DNA from: Burkholderiales bacterium UBA1834
Lineage (GTDB): Bacteria > Pseudomonadota > Gammaproteobacteria > Burkholderiales > Burkholderiaceae_C
Length of the DNA: 17,141 nt
NCBI GenBank assembly: GCA_002339015.1
Contig: DDJC01000031.1
Coordinates: 1-17,141, forward strand
Reading direction: 5' to 3'
Shown here one piece after another: positions 8,634-14,399 of the stretch. The notes beneath the pieces are model-generated. The model searched no databases. It was not told the DNA's origin and saw only the letters and a list, made by a program, of their open reading frames with translations. Every line of letters starts with the position of its first letter. Positions within the stretch are counted from its first letter, which is position 1. Position numbers and translations under genes: made by a program.

Positions 8634-9431
8634 ATGTCGAACTTCTCTGACACCGTGTATGGGGCACCTGGCCACATCCAGCTGGATCTGGCCATCATGT
8701 CGCGCCAGGGTGGGCGCAACTACAACGAGGATGCCTGCGGCCACTGGCACTCGGATCACCACCTGTGCTGCGTGGTGGCCGACGGGGCAGGCGGGCACGG
8801 CGGCGGAGACATCGCCTCCAAGCTGGCGGTGCGACACATCATCGAGCGCAACGCCCAACAACCCGTCAACAACGGGGCCTCGGTGCACGAGCTGATCCTG
8901 GACACCAACCGCACCATCCACCAGCACCGCCAGCAAGGCGGTGTGCGCGAGCACATGCACAGCACGGTGGTGGCACTGTTCATCGAGCTGGACACGCAGA
9001 CAGCGCTGTGGGGCCACGTGGGCGATTCGCGCCTGTATGTCTTCCGCCGCGGGCAACTGCGCTTCCAGACGCGCGACCACAGCCTGGTGCAGTCCCTGGT
9101 CGACGGTGGCCTGATCAAGCCCGAGCAGATGCGCAACCATGCCCAGCGCAGCGAACTGCTGTGCGCGCTGGGCTCGCAGGAGGAAGACCTGCACATCGGC
9201 GTGAGCCCCGACCCCTGGCTGCTGGCGCCGGGCGACGTCTTCCTGCTGTGCACCGATGGGCTGTGGGAGTACGTGGACGAGGCCGTGCTGCAGCAGACCC
9301 TGCAGCAGGCGCGCGATCCACGCGAGTGGCTCAGCACCCTGGAGGCTCTGGTGCTGCGCAATGCGGCCCACAAGCCCAGCCATGACAACTTCAGCGCCCT
9401 CACGGTGTGGGCGTTGGACGATCCCGCTTGA
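8634..9431 (+). CDS. pppA: PP2C-family Ser/Thr phosphatase PppA (TagG)
   Basis: PppA removes phosphate from the FHA protein and other PpkA targets and damps T6SS activity. The 265-residue product is a single PP2C domain. Metal-binding residues are present: RNYNEDA (D33), VVADGAGGHGGG (D50, G51), GHVGDSRLYVF (D131), LCTDGLWEY near 203-210 and a terminal HDNFSALTV. I chose ATG 8634, which has weak GAAAG 8 bases upstream. GTG 8592 in the same frame overlaps the tagH stop and would add 14 residues, so it is a real alternative if translation is coupled. There is no membrane segment, so it is cytosolic. Adjacency to tagH is the standard arrangement; the kinase gene must lie elsewhere. Confidence 0.94.
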   Translation: MSNFSDTVYGAPGHIQLDLAIMSRQGGRNYNEDACGHWHSDHHLCCVVADGAGGHGGGDIASKLAVRHIIERNAQQPVNNGASVHELILDTNRTIHQHRQQGGVREHMHSTVVALFIELDTQTALWGHVGDSRLYVFRRGQLRFQTRDHSLVQSLVDGGLIKPEQMRNHAQRSELLCALGSQEEDLHIGVSPDPWLLAPGDVFLLCTDGLWEYVDEAVLQQTLQQARDPREWLSTLEALVLRNAAHKPSHDNFSALTVWALDDPA

Positions 9432-9443
9432 CGACAAGACGGC

Positions 9444-9449
9444 AAGGAG
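9444..9449 (+). promoter_or_regulatory. strong ribosome binding site for the 122-residue gene
   Basis: AAGGAG sits 7 bases before ATG 9457 and fixes this start, although the frame is open further upstream inside pppA. Confidence 0.7.
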
Positions 9450-9456
9450 TGTTGCG

Positions 9457-9825
9457 ATGAACATGACCCCCGCCGAGCGCAAGGCCTACGCCCAGAGGAT
9501 GTTTGCCGAGGAGCCGGCCGCGTTTCCGGAAAGCCATCGGCCCGCGATCCTGCAAGGGATGGTGTTGCCAGGCATGGCGCCTTTCGAGGCACGATTGGCC
9601 GCAGGCGCCTTCTCCTACAAGGTCAAGGCTGATCCTGCGAAGTGGCCACCCCATTCGAACCCCCTGGATGTGATGTGGCGGCAATCAATCGAACCCGACG
9701 ACAGCGACATCGTCATGACCTTTGTCAACAACACGCAGTTCCCCGGTGAGCCGACCTGGGTGTTCCGAGTGTTCTTCGAGCATGGCAGGGCCACACGCAT
9801 CGAGAAGCTGAGGGTCGAGCCATGA
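9457..9825 (+). CDS. hypothetical protein, 122 residues
   Basis: Unrecognised. The product begins MNMTPAERKAYAQRMFAEE, has a central LQGMVLPGMAPFEARLAAG segment, and ends in a beta-rich stretch (DIVMTFVNNTQF, WVFRVFFEHGRATRIEKL). It has no signal peptide and no membrane helix. The stop overlaps the next start by 4 bases (ATGA), so it is translated together with the DUF5625-like gene and then the PAAR-fused effector. By position it could be a second immunity factor, a chaperone for the effector, or unrelated cargo. Length and the overall 'G.vlpGM.p.ea..aaG' pattern look like a complete small domain and not a fragment. Confidence 0.82.
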   Translation: MNMTPAERKAYAQRMFAEEPAAFPESHRPAILQGMVLPGMAPFEARLAAGAFSYKVKADPAKWPPHSNPLDVMWRQSIEPDDSDIVMTFVNNTQFPGEPTWVFRVFFEHGRATRIEKLRVEP

Positions 9826-10388
9826 GCGGTCATCGTTCGCCTGAGCCGCAGGCAGGGGCGTGGCGTCGCCTGCTGGCGGCCATGTGCATTGGCAGTGCAA
9901 GCAGCGCGTGTGTCAACGGGGCAAGCCTGCCGCAACCTCCCATTTCCATGGCCGTGGACGTCTCACGCGCGCAGGTGGTGATCGAGACAGAGTTCGAGGT
10001 GAAGGAAGAAGCCTTCTATGCGTTCAACCTGGCTTACCCCTTCAAAGAGGGTGACAAGGCGGATCGCGACAGGGCTGTTCAACTTGCCGGCGCTCCGATC
10101 CAGAATCCTTCGACGGGCCGATGGGATGCGGCTGGTGCCGAGTTGGAGTTGCACTTGTCGGTGCAGGCGCTGGCCGCGGATGGGGCAACGGTGCGGAGCA
10201 TCCATGAAAGCGATGTCAAGCGGCCCCGGGAGTCGTCGGCCACGGCAGACAAGCTGGTCAGCAGGCTGGCTGCCGTGAAGCTCGGGCCTGGGCGCTTCAA
10301 GGTCAGATTGGTCAATCAGCACGACGCGCCGAAGTACCACGAAGCGCGGGTCGACTTTTCCATCGTCCGGGCCTACATGGGCAAGTAA
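9822..10388 (+). CDS. DUF5625-like exported protein, candidate envelope immunity protein
   Basis: The 188-residue product starts with two arginines (RR at 15-16), a hydrophobic stretch LLAAMCIGSASSA and C30. That could be a lipobox (SSAC), although Ser at -3 is atypical; otherwise a type I signal cleaved near the same place. The mature part carries MAVDVSRAQVVIETEFEVKEEAFYAFNL, then GDKADRDRAVQLAG and a C-terminal FKVRLVNQHDAPKYHEARV. I recognise these as the DUF5625 pattern ('vd.s...v.tEF.v.e...Y.F.l.F......DR..V..L.G'). The family has no proven biochemistry that I can cite. Its export signal and position just before the PAAR-linked toxin suggest a periplasmic or outer-membrane-tethered immunity protein. 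Coupled on both sides: ATGA overlap upstream, and its stop lies in the next gene's ribosome binding site. Confidence 0.8.
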   Translation: MSGHRSPEPQAGAWRRLLAAMCIGSASSACVNGASLPQPPISMAVDVSRAQVVIETEFEVKEEAFYAFNLAYPFKEGDKADRDRAVQLAGAPIQNPSTGRWDAAGAELELHLSVQALAADGATVRSIHESDVKRPRESSATADKLVSRLAAVKLGPGRFKVRLVNQHDAPKYHEARVDFSIVRAYMGK

Positions 10389-10392
10389 GGAG
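10387..10392 (+). promoter_or_regulatory. ribosome binding site of the PAAR-fused effector
   Basis: AAGGAG overlaps the TAA stop of the upstream gene and lies 7 bases before ATG 10400, so translation of effector and upstream gene is coupled. Confidence 0.65.
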
Positions 10393-10399
10393 ATCCGCC

Positions 10400-11269
10400 A
10401 TGCCAAAGGTCACAGTCAACATCGCCGACAGGGGTACCGAGCTGGCTTCCGGGGGAACGTCATCGACCGGGCACATGTGGTACGAGCTCACCGATGATCA
10501 AGGTAATACGTCGAGCTACGGATTTGCGCCGGACGAAGAGCACCATGGCAGCCCTTTCGCCCCTGGCCAGCGCTATCGCACCGACAGCAGCGAGTACAAG
10601 ACCACGGCTTACTCGCGGGAGATCGAGATATCCCAGGCTCAGTACGATGCTATGCAGAAGTTTGGAGAGGACCCTACCTCCGCCGGGTTCTCGATGCGCT
10701 ACAACGGCCTGACGAACAGTTGCATCGATTTCACTTGGAAGGCACTGGAGGTCGGGGGGCTCAACCCTTCCGGTTACGAAGGGGCCCTGTGGCCCACCCA
10801 CAATATTTCTGCGGTCAAAAACATCAAGGCCCCCGCGCCGGCTGGTGGCGCGGGCGGAGCTTCATCATCGGGCAGCGGGGCCATCAGTCACGTCTGCAAC
10901 AACGCCGTTCTGATGTGCTCCTTCGGCATGGCGCCCAGCGCGATGGGAGTGCTGCCCTTGAACCGCATGATGACGAGCAACCAGCCGGCGGCCAACATCA
11001 TGGACCACATCCCGATCGTGAACATCCGTCCGTTCGGGATGTGCACGTGTCCTGCCAACCCAACCGTGGCGGCGGCCACGGCCGCTGCGCTTGGGGTTCT
11101 CACGCCGATGCCCTGCGTGCCCGCCACCACGGCCCCGTGGATGCCGGGCGCCCCCACGGTGATGCTCGGCAACATGCCTGCGCTGGACAACACCAGCAAG
11201 CTGATGTGCATGTGGGGCGGGCTGATCCAGGTGAGCTTCCCCGGTCAGGTGACCGAGCATATCCCCTGA
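10400..11269 (+). CDS. T6SS effector: N-terminal His/Cys hydrolase-like domain fused to C-terminal PAAR-like DUF4280
   Basis: The 289-residue product has two parts. Residues 1-125 contain TGHMWYELTDDQG (H25), YGFAP (40-44) and YNGLTNSCIDFTWKALEVGG (C108). The order His first, Cys second, with an 'N.C.DF......' context, resembles circularly permuted NlpC/P60-type or papain-fold cysteine hydrolases. This is motif reading, not a proven family. Residues of about 140-160 form an Ala/Gly/Ser linker. From about 164 onward is a DUF4280 PAAR-like domain: VCNNAVLMCSFGMAPSAMGV, IMDHIPIVNIRPFGMC, NPTVAAATAAALG, LTPMPCVP and a final KLMCMWGGLIQVSF. PAAR domains cap the VgrG spike. The likely role is a spike-tip effector cutting peptide or amide bonds in the target envelope. 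The N-terminal half is lower in GC (hand counts of 52-62% in 60-base lines) than pppA (70%). Confidence 0.88.
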   Translation: MPKVTVNIADRGTELASGGTSSTGHMWYELTDDQGNTSSYGFAPDEEHHGSPFAPGQRYRTDSSEYKTTAYSREIEISQAQYDAMQKFGEDPTSAGFSMRYNGLTNSCIDFTWKALEVGGLNPSGYEGALWPTHNISAVKNIKAPAPAGGAGGASSSGSGAISHVCNNAVLMCSFGMAPSAMGVLPLNRMMTSNQPAANIMDHIPIVNIRPFGMCTCPANPTVAAATAAALGVLTPMPCVPATTAPWMPGAPTVMLGNMPALDNTSKLMCMWGGLIQVSFPGQVTEHIP

Positions 11270-11289
11270 GGTCGTGCTGAGCAGGCTGC

Positions 11290-11643
11290 TCAGCCCTTCT
11301 GGGCCGCCATCTCGTGTGCGACCAGCGGTGGCACGCCGTACTGGTAGTCGAAGCTGTACTTTCCTGTGGCGTCGATGGTGAAGACCAGCCAGGTCCAGGG
11401 TTCGCTCTGCCCCTCTGGCGGGTGCTCCTGCAGTTCGGCCAGCGCATCGAGCGCTTCCACCGACAGATCGACATCGATCTTCTCGCCGGCCAGGAAGCGG
11501 TGGGCCACATAGATCTCCGAGCTGCCGTCGCTCCACGCAAAGTTCTCGTAATGGACCTCGATGCGATCCCAGGCCTCGTTCACGGCATCGAGCAGTTGGC
11601 CGATGAATTGTTCCTGCAGTTCGAGCATGTCCATGTCAGCCAC
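11290..11643 (-). CDS. YezG/DUF600-like immunity protein
   Basis: A 117-residue acidic protein. Motifs fit the YezG antitoxin family: an N-terminal helix LQEQFIGQLLDAVNEAWDRIEV, a beta segment SSEIYVAHRF, and a final WTWLVFTIDATGKYSFDYQY which closely follows the family's 'W....l.fd.tGkf..df.Y' pattern. YezG is the antitoxin of the Bacillus nuclease toxin YeeF, and the gene just upstream on this strand encodes a nuclease with the matching toxin fold, so assignment and context agree. The start given is GTG 11643, overlapping the toxin stop by 8 bases; ATG 11634 just after that stop is an alternative that removes three residues. No signal peptide: cytosolic, as needed for a nuclease inhibitor. 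It converges with the PAAR effector gene, 20 bases away. Confidence 0.85.
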   Translation of the reverse strand: MADMDMLELQEQFIGQLLDAVNEAWDRIEVHYENFAWSDGSSEIYVAHRFLAGEKIDVDLSVEALDALAELQEHPPEGQSEPWTWLVFTIDATGKYSFDYQYGVPPLVAHEMAAQKG

Positions 11644-12427
11644 CAGCCTTGTTGCGGAAAACGGTTTTTACCCAGGCGCCATTCTCGTCCTTGTAGGCGG
11701 CCGTGAACATCTTGGGGCGGCTGCTCGGGCTTTTCTTGCTGTAGACGGCATCGATGCGCACGGTCACCTTGGCTTTCTTGTGCTGTCTGGCCAGCTTGGC
11801 GATCTGGTTCTCCCAGCGCTTGTAGCCGCTGAGGTTGAGCGACTTGAGCGCGCCCACCGACACGCCGTTGCCCGGCACCACGTTGAGGTTGTTGATGGGG
11901 CCGTTGAACTGGTCGCCGATCAGGTGGAAGCCTACATCGCCTGCTTCGGCGTCCTCCGACTGGCCGATGCTCACGGTGGTGACGCCGTCGGTGATCTGCC
12001 GGCCGTGCTTCTTGAGCTTGATCTGCCCCTCCACCTTGGCAACGCGCCCCTTGCCATCGGTCTCCCACTCATAGGTGCCGAACTTGTAGACTGTGTCGGG
12101 CTCTGGCTGGTTGGCCGCGCGGTTGAACGTGTGCACATCGGTAAAGGTGTGCACCGGTTTGGGCGGCGCTGGCGGGCTCTGTGGGGTGGGCGGGGGATTG
12201 GTGGTCTGGCTGGATGTCGGACCGGGCTGGCCGCTGCTCAGCGCTGCCACGGCCTCCTGCAGCAATTGTGCGTTGCGGGCCAGGCGTGCGGCCAAGTCGA
12301 CGGTTTGCGCGCGGCCCTTGGCGCGCGTCGTCATGGCGTGGGTGTTGCCCGGCGAAGGGGCGGTGGTGATGCCACCGCGTGCCTTGAGCAACAGCCGGCC
12401 GGTGGTGGATCGGGTGTGGCGGGTCAT
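11636..12427 (-). CDS. DNA/RNA non-specific endonuclease toxin (YeeF C-terminal-like)
   Basis: The 263-residue product has a basic N-terminal region, a helix VDLAARLARNAQLLQEAVAAL (43-63), and a Pro-rich stretch (77-91). The toxin domain runs from about 112 to the end: YKFGTYEWETDGKGRVAKVEGQ, then GDVGFHLIGDQFNGPINN with D164 and H168, then VVPGN and LNLSGYKRWENQIAKL and a closing Y...SPSSRPKMFTAAY. This is the Endonuclea_NS_2 layout, whose motif is normally D-D-G-G-H-L-I; here the second glycine is Phe167 while D and H keep their spacing. It probably degrades nucleic acid in target cells. No PAAR, Rhs, MIX or LXG domain is visible, so delivery would be as non-covalent cargo. The start is uncertain: ATG 12427 leaves only 31 bases after the ompA-type terminator; Met32 (12334) is possible. 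Confidence 0.85.
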   Translation of the reverse strand: MTRHTRSTTGRLLLKARGGITTAPSPGNTHAMTTRAKGRAQTVDLAARLARNAQLLQEAVAALSSGQPGPTSSQTTNPPPTPQSPPAPPKPVHTFTDVHTFNRAANQPEPDTVYKFGTYEWETDGKGRVAKVEGQIKLKKHGRQITDGVTTVSIGQSEDAEAGDVGFHLIGDQFNGPINNLNVVPGNGVSVGALKSLNLSGYKRWENQIAKLARQHKKAKVTVRIDAVYSKKSPSSRPKMFTAAYKDENGAWVKTVFRNKAGG

Positions 12428-12458
12428 GGATATGACGGACGGCAGGGCTGGCGCAGGC

Positions 12459-12487
12459 AAAAAAAAAGGCCGCTGATCAGCGGCCTT
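12459..12487 (-). terminator. intrinsic terminator of the OmpA-family gene
   Basis: On the minus strand a perfect palindrome (GGCCGCTGATCAGCGGCC, 12485 to 12468, extended by flanking AA/TT) is followed by nine T residues (12467 to 12459). It starts 17 bases past the stop of the OmpA-domain gene, a textbook position. The nuclease toxin begins only 31 bases beyond the T-run. Confidence 0.85.
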
Positions 12488-12504
12488 ACTGCGAGGCGGG
12501 CACT

Positions 12505-13104
12505 TTACTTGGCGCGACCGATCTCCACGCGGCGGTTCTCGCTGGAGTAGGGATCGGCCTTGTTCTTGGGGTCGGACGAGCCCAGGCCCACCGCTTCGAG
12601 CATGCTGGCGTCGGCACCCCTTTGCACCAGGTAGCTGCGCACGGATTCGGCGCGGCGCTGCGACAGCGCCAGGTTGCCAGCCTGCGAGCCGGAGGCATCG
12701 GCGTGGCCCACGATCTTGACCTGGCGGCCCGAGGAGCCACGCTTGCCGCGCAGCACTTCGGCGAACACGTCGAGCTGGCGCTTGAGCAGTTCGGGCAACA
12801 CGGCCGAGCCCAGCGCAAACGACGAGGCCGGCAGGGAGTATTTGATGGCGGGCTTGAAGCCCATGCACTTGAAGCCGTTGGCTTCGAGTTCCTTGCAGGC
12901 ATCTTCCGGGAAGAGGCCTTCCTTGACGGAGGCGGCATCCGGGACGGTGCTGCCCACATCGACGGGGCCGGCAGCCGCGCCGGCGTCGGCGGGGGCGGAT
13001 GCGGCGTCCTGGGCCCAGGCGGGCGAGGCGCCCAGGGCCGCCGTCAGCAGGCAGGCGGCCAGCAGGCGCGCAGCGTGCGATTCAGAGGTTTGGGGGCGGT
13101 TCAT
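12505..13104 (-). CDS. exported OmpA-domain peptidoglycan-binding protein
   Basis: A 199-residue protein with a type I signal peptide (RLLAACLLTAALGASPAWA, cleaved before QDAAS at about residue 32) and an Ala/Pro/Asp-rich spacer. Two cysteines follow (C70, C80), ten residues apart and probably disulfide-bonded in the periplasm. The OmpA/MotB peptidoglycan-binding fold includes the central VKIVGHADASGS (129-140), NLALSQRRAESVRSYL (144-159), LEAVGLGSSDP and NRRVEI (190-195). No beta-barrel or membrane helix is present, so it is periplasmic or loosely outer-membrane associated. T6SS loci often carry such a protein (TagL/TagN type) to anchor the machine to peptidoglycan, but housekeeping roles are possible. 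ATG 13104 has a strong upstream ribosome site. It has its own terminator, so it is probably monocistronic. Confidence 0.92.
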   Translation of the reverse strand: MNRPQTSESHAARLLAACLLTAALGASPAWAQDAASAPADAGAAAGPVDVGSTVPDAASVKEGLFPEDACKELEANGFKCMGFKPAIKYSLPASSFALGSAVLPELLKRQLDVFAEVLRGKRGSSGRQVKIVGHADASGSQAGNLALSQRRAESVRSYLVQRGADASMLEAVGLGSSDPKNKADPYSSENRRVEIGRAK

Positions 13105-13112
13105 GGCAGGTG

Positions 13113-13118
13113 CTCCTT
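13113..13118 (-). promoter_or_regulatory. ribosome binding site of the OmpA-domain gene
   Basis: AAGGAG on the minus strand lies 8 bases before ATG 13104 and fixes that start. Confidence 0.75.
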
Positions 13119-13132
13119 ACGGTAATTCGGCA

Positions 13133-13138
13133 ATCATA
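13133..13138 (-). promoter_or_regulatory. possible -10 element for the OmpA-domain gene
   Basis: TATGAT (minus strand) matches the sigma-70 -10 consensus at five of six positions and is about 29 bases before the start codon. The hexamer 17 bases further upstream (TACCCC) is a poor -35, so this is only a candidate. Confidence 0.3.
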
Positions 13139-13162
13139 GACTCAACGGTGCGGGCGGGGTAG

Positions 13163-13192
13163 GGGCCAGGTCCCTGAGCTTAGGGATGGCCC
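13163..13192 (-). terminator. strong bulged stem-loop after the channel gene, possible terminator
   Basis: GGGCCA pairs with TGGCCC and TCCCT with AGGGA, separated by a two-base bulge, with a 6-base loop: 11 base pairs in all. It lies 17 bases past the stop of the receptor/channel gene on the minus strand and upstream of the OmpA-type gene's candidate -10. No T-run follows, so it may act with Rho or just stabilise the mRNA end. Confidence 0.4.
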
Positions 13193-13208
13193 GGCCCTTC
13201 TGATCAGG

Positions 13209-14384
13209 TCACAGGCCTTGCGGGGCCTGGAGGGATCCGAACCAGCGTTTTTCCAGATCTTCCAGGAATCCGGACCCCCGCAACTGCAGCAAAGTTTCAT
13301 TGATTTCCTTGCGGCGGGCGCTGCCCACGGGCAGGGCGAAGCCGTAATGCTGACGCGCAAAGGTGTCGCCCGCCAGCGCGACTTTTTCATTTTCCGCAGG
13401 GTGGGTGGACATCCAGTAGCGCAGCATGGGGGCGTCGTAGACCACGGCCTTGACGTCCTTCTTGAGCAGGGCGGCCATGGCCGAATCCACCGATTCGTGG
13501 CCTTCAACCGGGATGCCGCCCAGCTTGTTCAGGTAGGCGTCGCTGGAACTGCCTTCCACGGTGCCCACGATCTGGCCCTGCAGGTCGCCGATGGCGCGCA
13601 CCTGGGTGTTCAGGCGCGTGACCGTCAGTGTCGAGGTGAACACGGCGGTGATGTACGAGGTGAAGGCGATGCCCCCCAGCATCCACACCACGGCCAGCAA
13701 GCGTCCGGGGGTGCCGTTGGGCGTCTTGTTCTCGCAGCCGCCGGCGATCAGGATGTTGGTGGACCACCAGAGCGATTCCTTGAAGCCGGCCCACGCCGGG
13801 GCGGGGAAGCTCTCTTCGTTGTCCTTGTGCTCGAACCACCACAGCAGCCAGGACACCAGCAGCAGCGCCAGGATCAGGGCGCCGAAGCCGCCCAGCACCG
13901 GGGCCGAGGCCAGGCCTTCCAGCGCCACCCAGATCGAGCCGGCCTGGGCCACGGGCGACATGATCTGCAGGCCCGATTCGAAGAAGGGGTGCGAGAAATC
14001 CAGCACCTTCTCGCGCTCTTCGGTGATGCTGAGCGCGCCCACGCCCACATCGACCTGCTTCTTCTGCAGGGCGTCGAGCGTTTCGGGCACGGTCTCCATC
14101 GGCACCCATTCGAAGCGCCAGCCTTCCTGCTGGGCGATGGCATTCCACAAGTCGACGCTGTAGCCCTTCCACTGGCCGTTTTCTTCGTAGGCGAAGGGCT
14201 TGGCCGGCTTGATGGCCACGCGCATCACGCCCGGGGTGCGGGGCTTGTCGAGCGCGCTGCTCGCAGCGGCGGCCGGGGGCGGTGTCTGGGCCAGGGCGGC
14301 GCTGGCGCCGATCACAGAAGCGCCGGCCAGCAGCAGCGGTGCGGCCAGGCGGGTGAGCAGGTGTCGAAGTGTGGTGCGCATCAT
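13209..14384 (-). CDS. glutamate-receptor-like channel: split substrate-binding protein with two membrane helices and a pore loop
   Basis: The 391-residue protein has a signal peptide (to ALA at about 32), then lobe 1 of a SBP_bac_3 amino-acid-binding domain: VMRVAIKPAKPFAYEENGQW, GYSVDLWNAIAQQ and VGVGALSITEEREKVLDFS, whose Arg normally binds the ligand carboxylate. A first membrane helix GFGALILALLLVSWLLWWFEH (about 167-187), a re-entrant loop ESLWWSTNILIAGGCENKTP and a second helix RLLAVVWMLGGIAFTSYITAVF follow. Lobe 2 carries GTVEGSSSDAYL and YDAPMLRYW, whose Asp would bind the ligand amino group. This S1-M1-P-M2-S2 order is that of bacterial GluR0-type receptors. The K+ filter TVGYGD is replaced by AGGCEN, while the flanking WW and KTP...GR positions remain. 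Inner-membrane location is expected. The gene starts 15 bases after the 411-residue gene's stop. Confidence 0.87.
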   Translation of the reverse strand: MMRTTLRHLLTRLAAPLLLAGASVIGASAALAQTPPPAAAASSALDKPRTPGVMRVAIKPAKPFAYEENGQWKGYSVDLWNAIAQQEGWRFEWVPMETVPETLDALQKKQVDVGVGALSITEEREKVLDFSHPFFESGLQIMSPVAQAGSIWVALEGLASAPVLGGFGALILALLLVSWLLWWFEHKDNEESFPAPAWAGFKESLWWSTNILIAGGCENKTPNGTPGRLLAVVWMLGGIAFTSYITAVFTSTLTVTRLNTQVRAIGDLQGQIVGTVEGSSSDAYLNKLGGIPVEGHESVDSAMAALLKKDVKAVVYDAPMLRYWMSTHPAENEKVALAGDTFARQHYGFALPVGSARRKEINETLLQLRGSGFLEDLEKRWFGSLQAPQGL

Positions 14385-14399
14385 GGGTTCGGAAGGATG

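Noticed and set aside
6553..8667. Long open frames on the minus strand across the FHA gene
   Set aside because: They arise from the low-complexity GC-rich linker. The products are Arg/His- or Ala/Pro-biased with no domain, while the plus-strand frame has intact FHA and C-terminal domains.
11278..11292. Perfect 7+1+7 palindrome between the convergent effector and immunity genes as a two-way terminator
   Set aside because: The single-base loop is too tight and there is no T-run on either strand. It also overlaps the immunity stop codon.
12428..12868. Upstream extension of the nuclease frame through the OmpA-domain gene
   Set aside because: This extra part is an Arg-rich shadow in the wrong frame of a clear OmpA-domain gene, and it would run through that gene's terminator.
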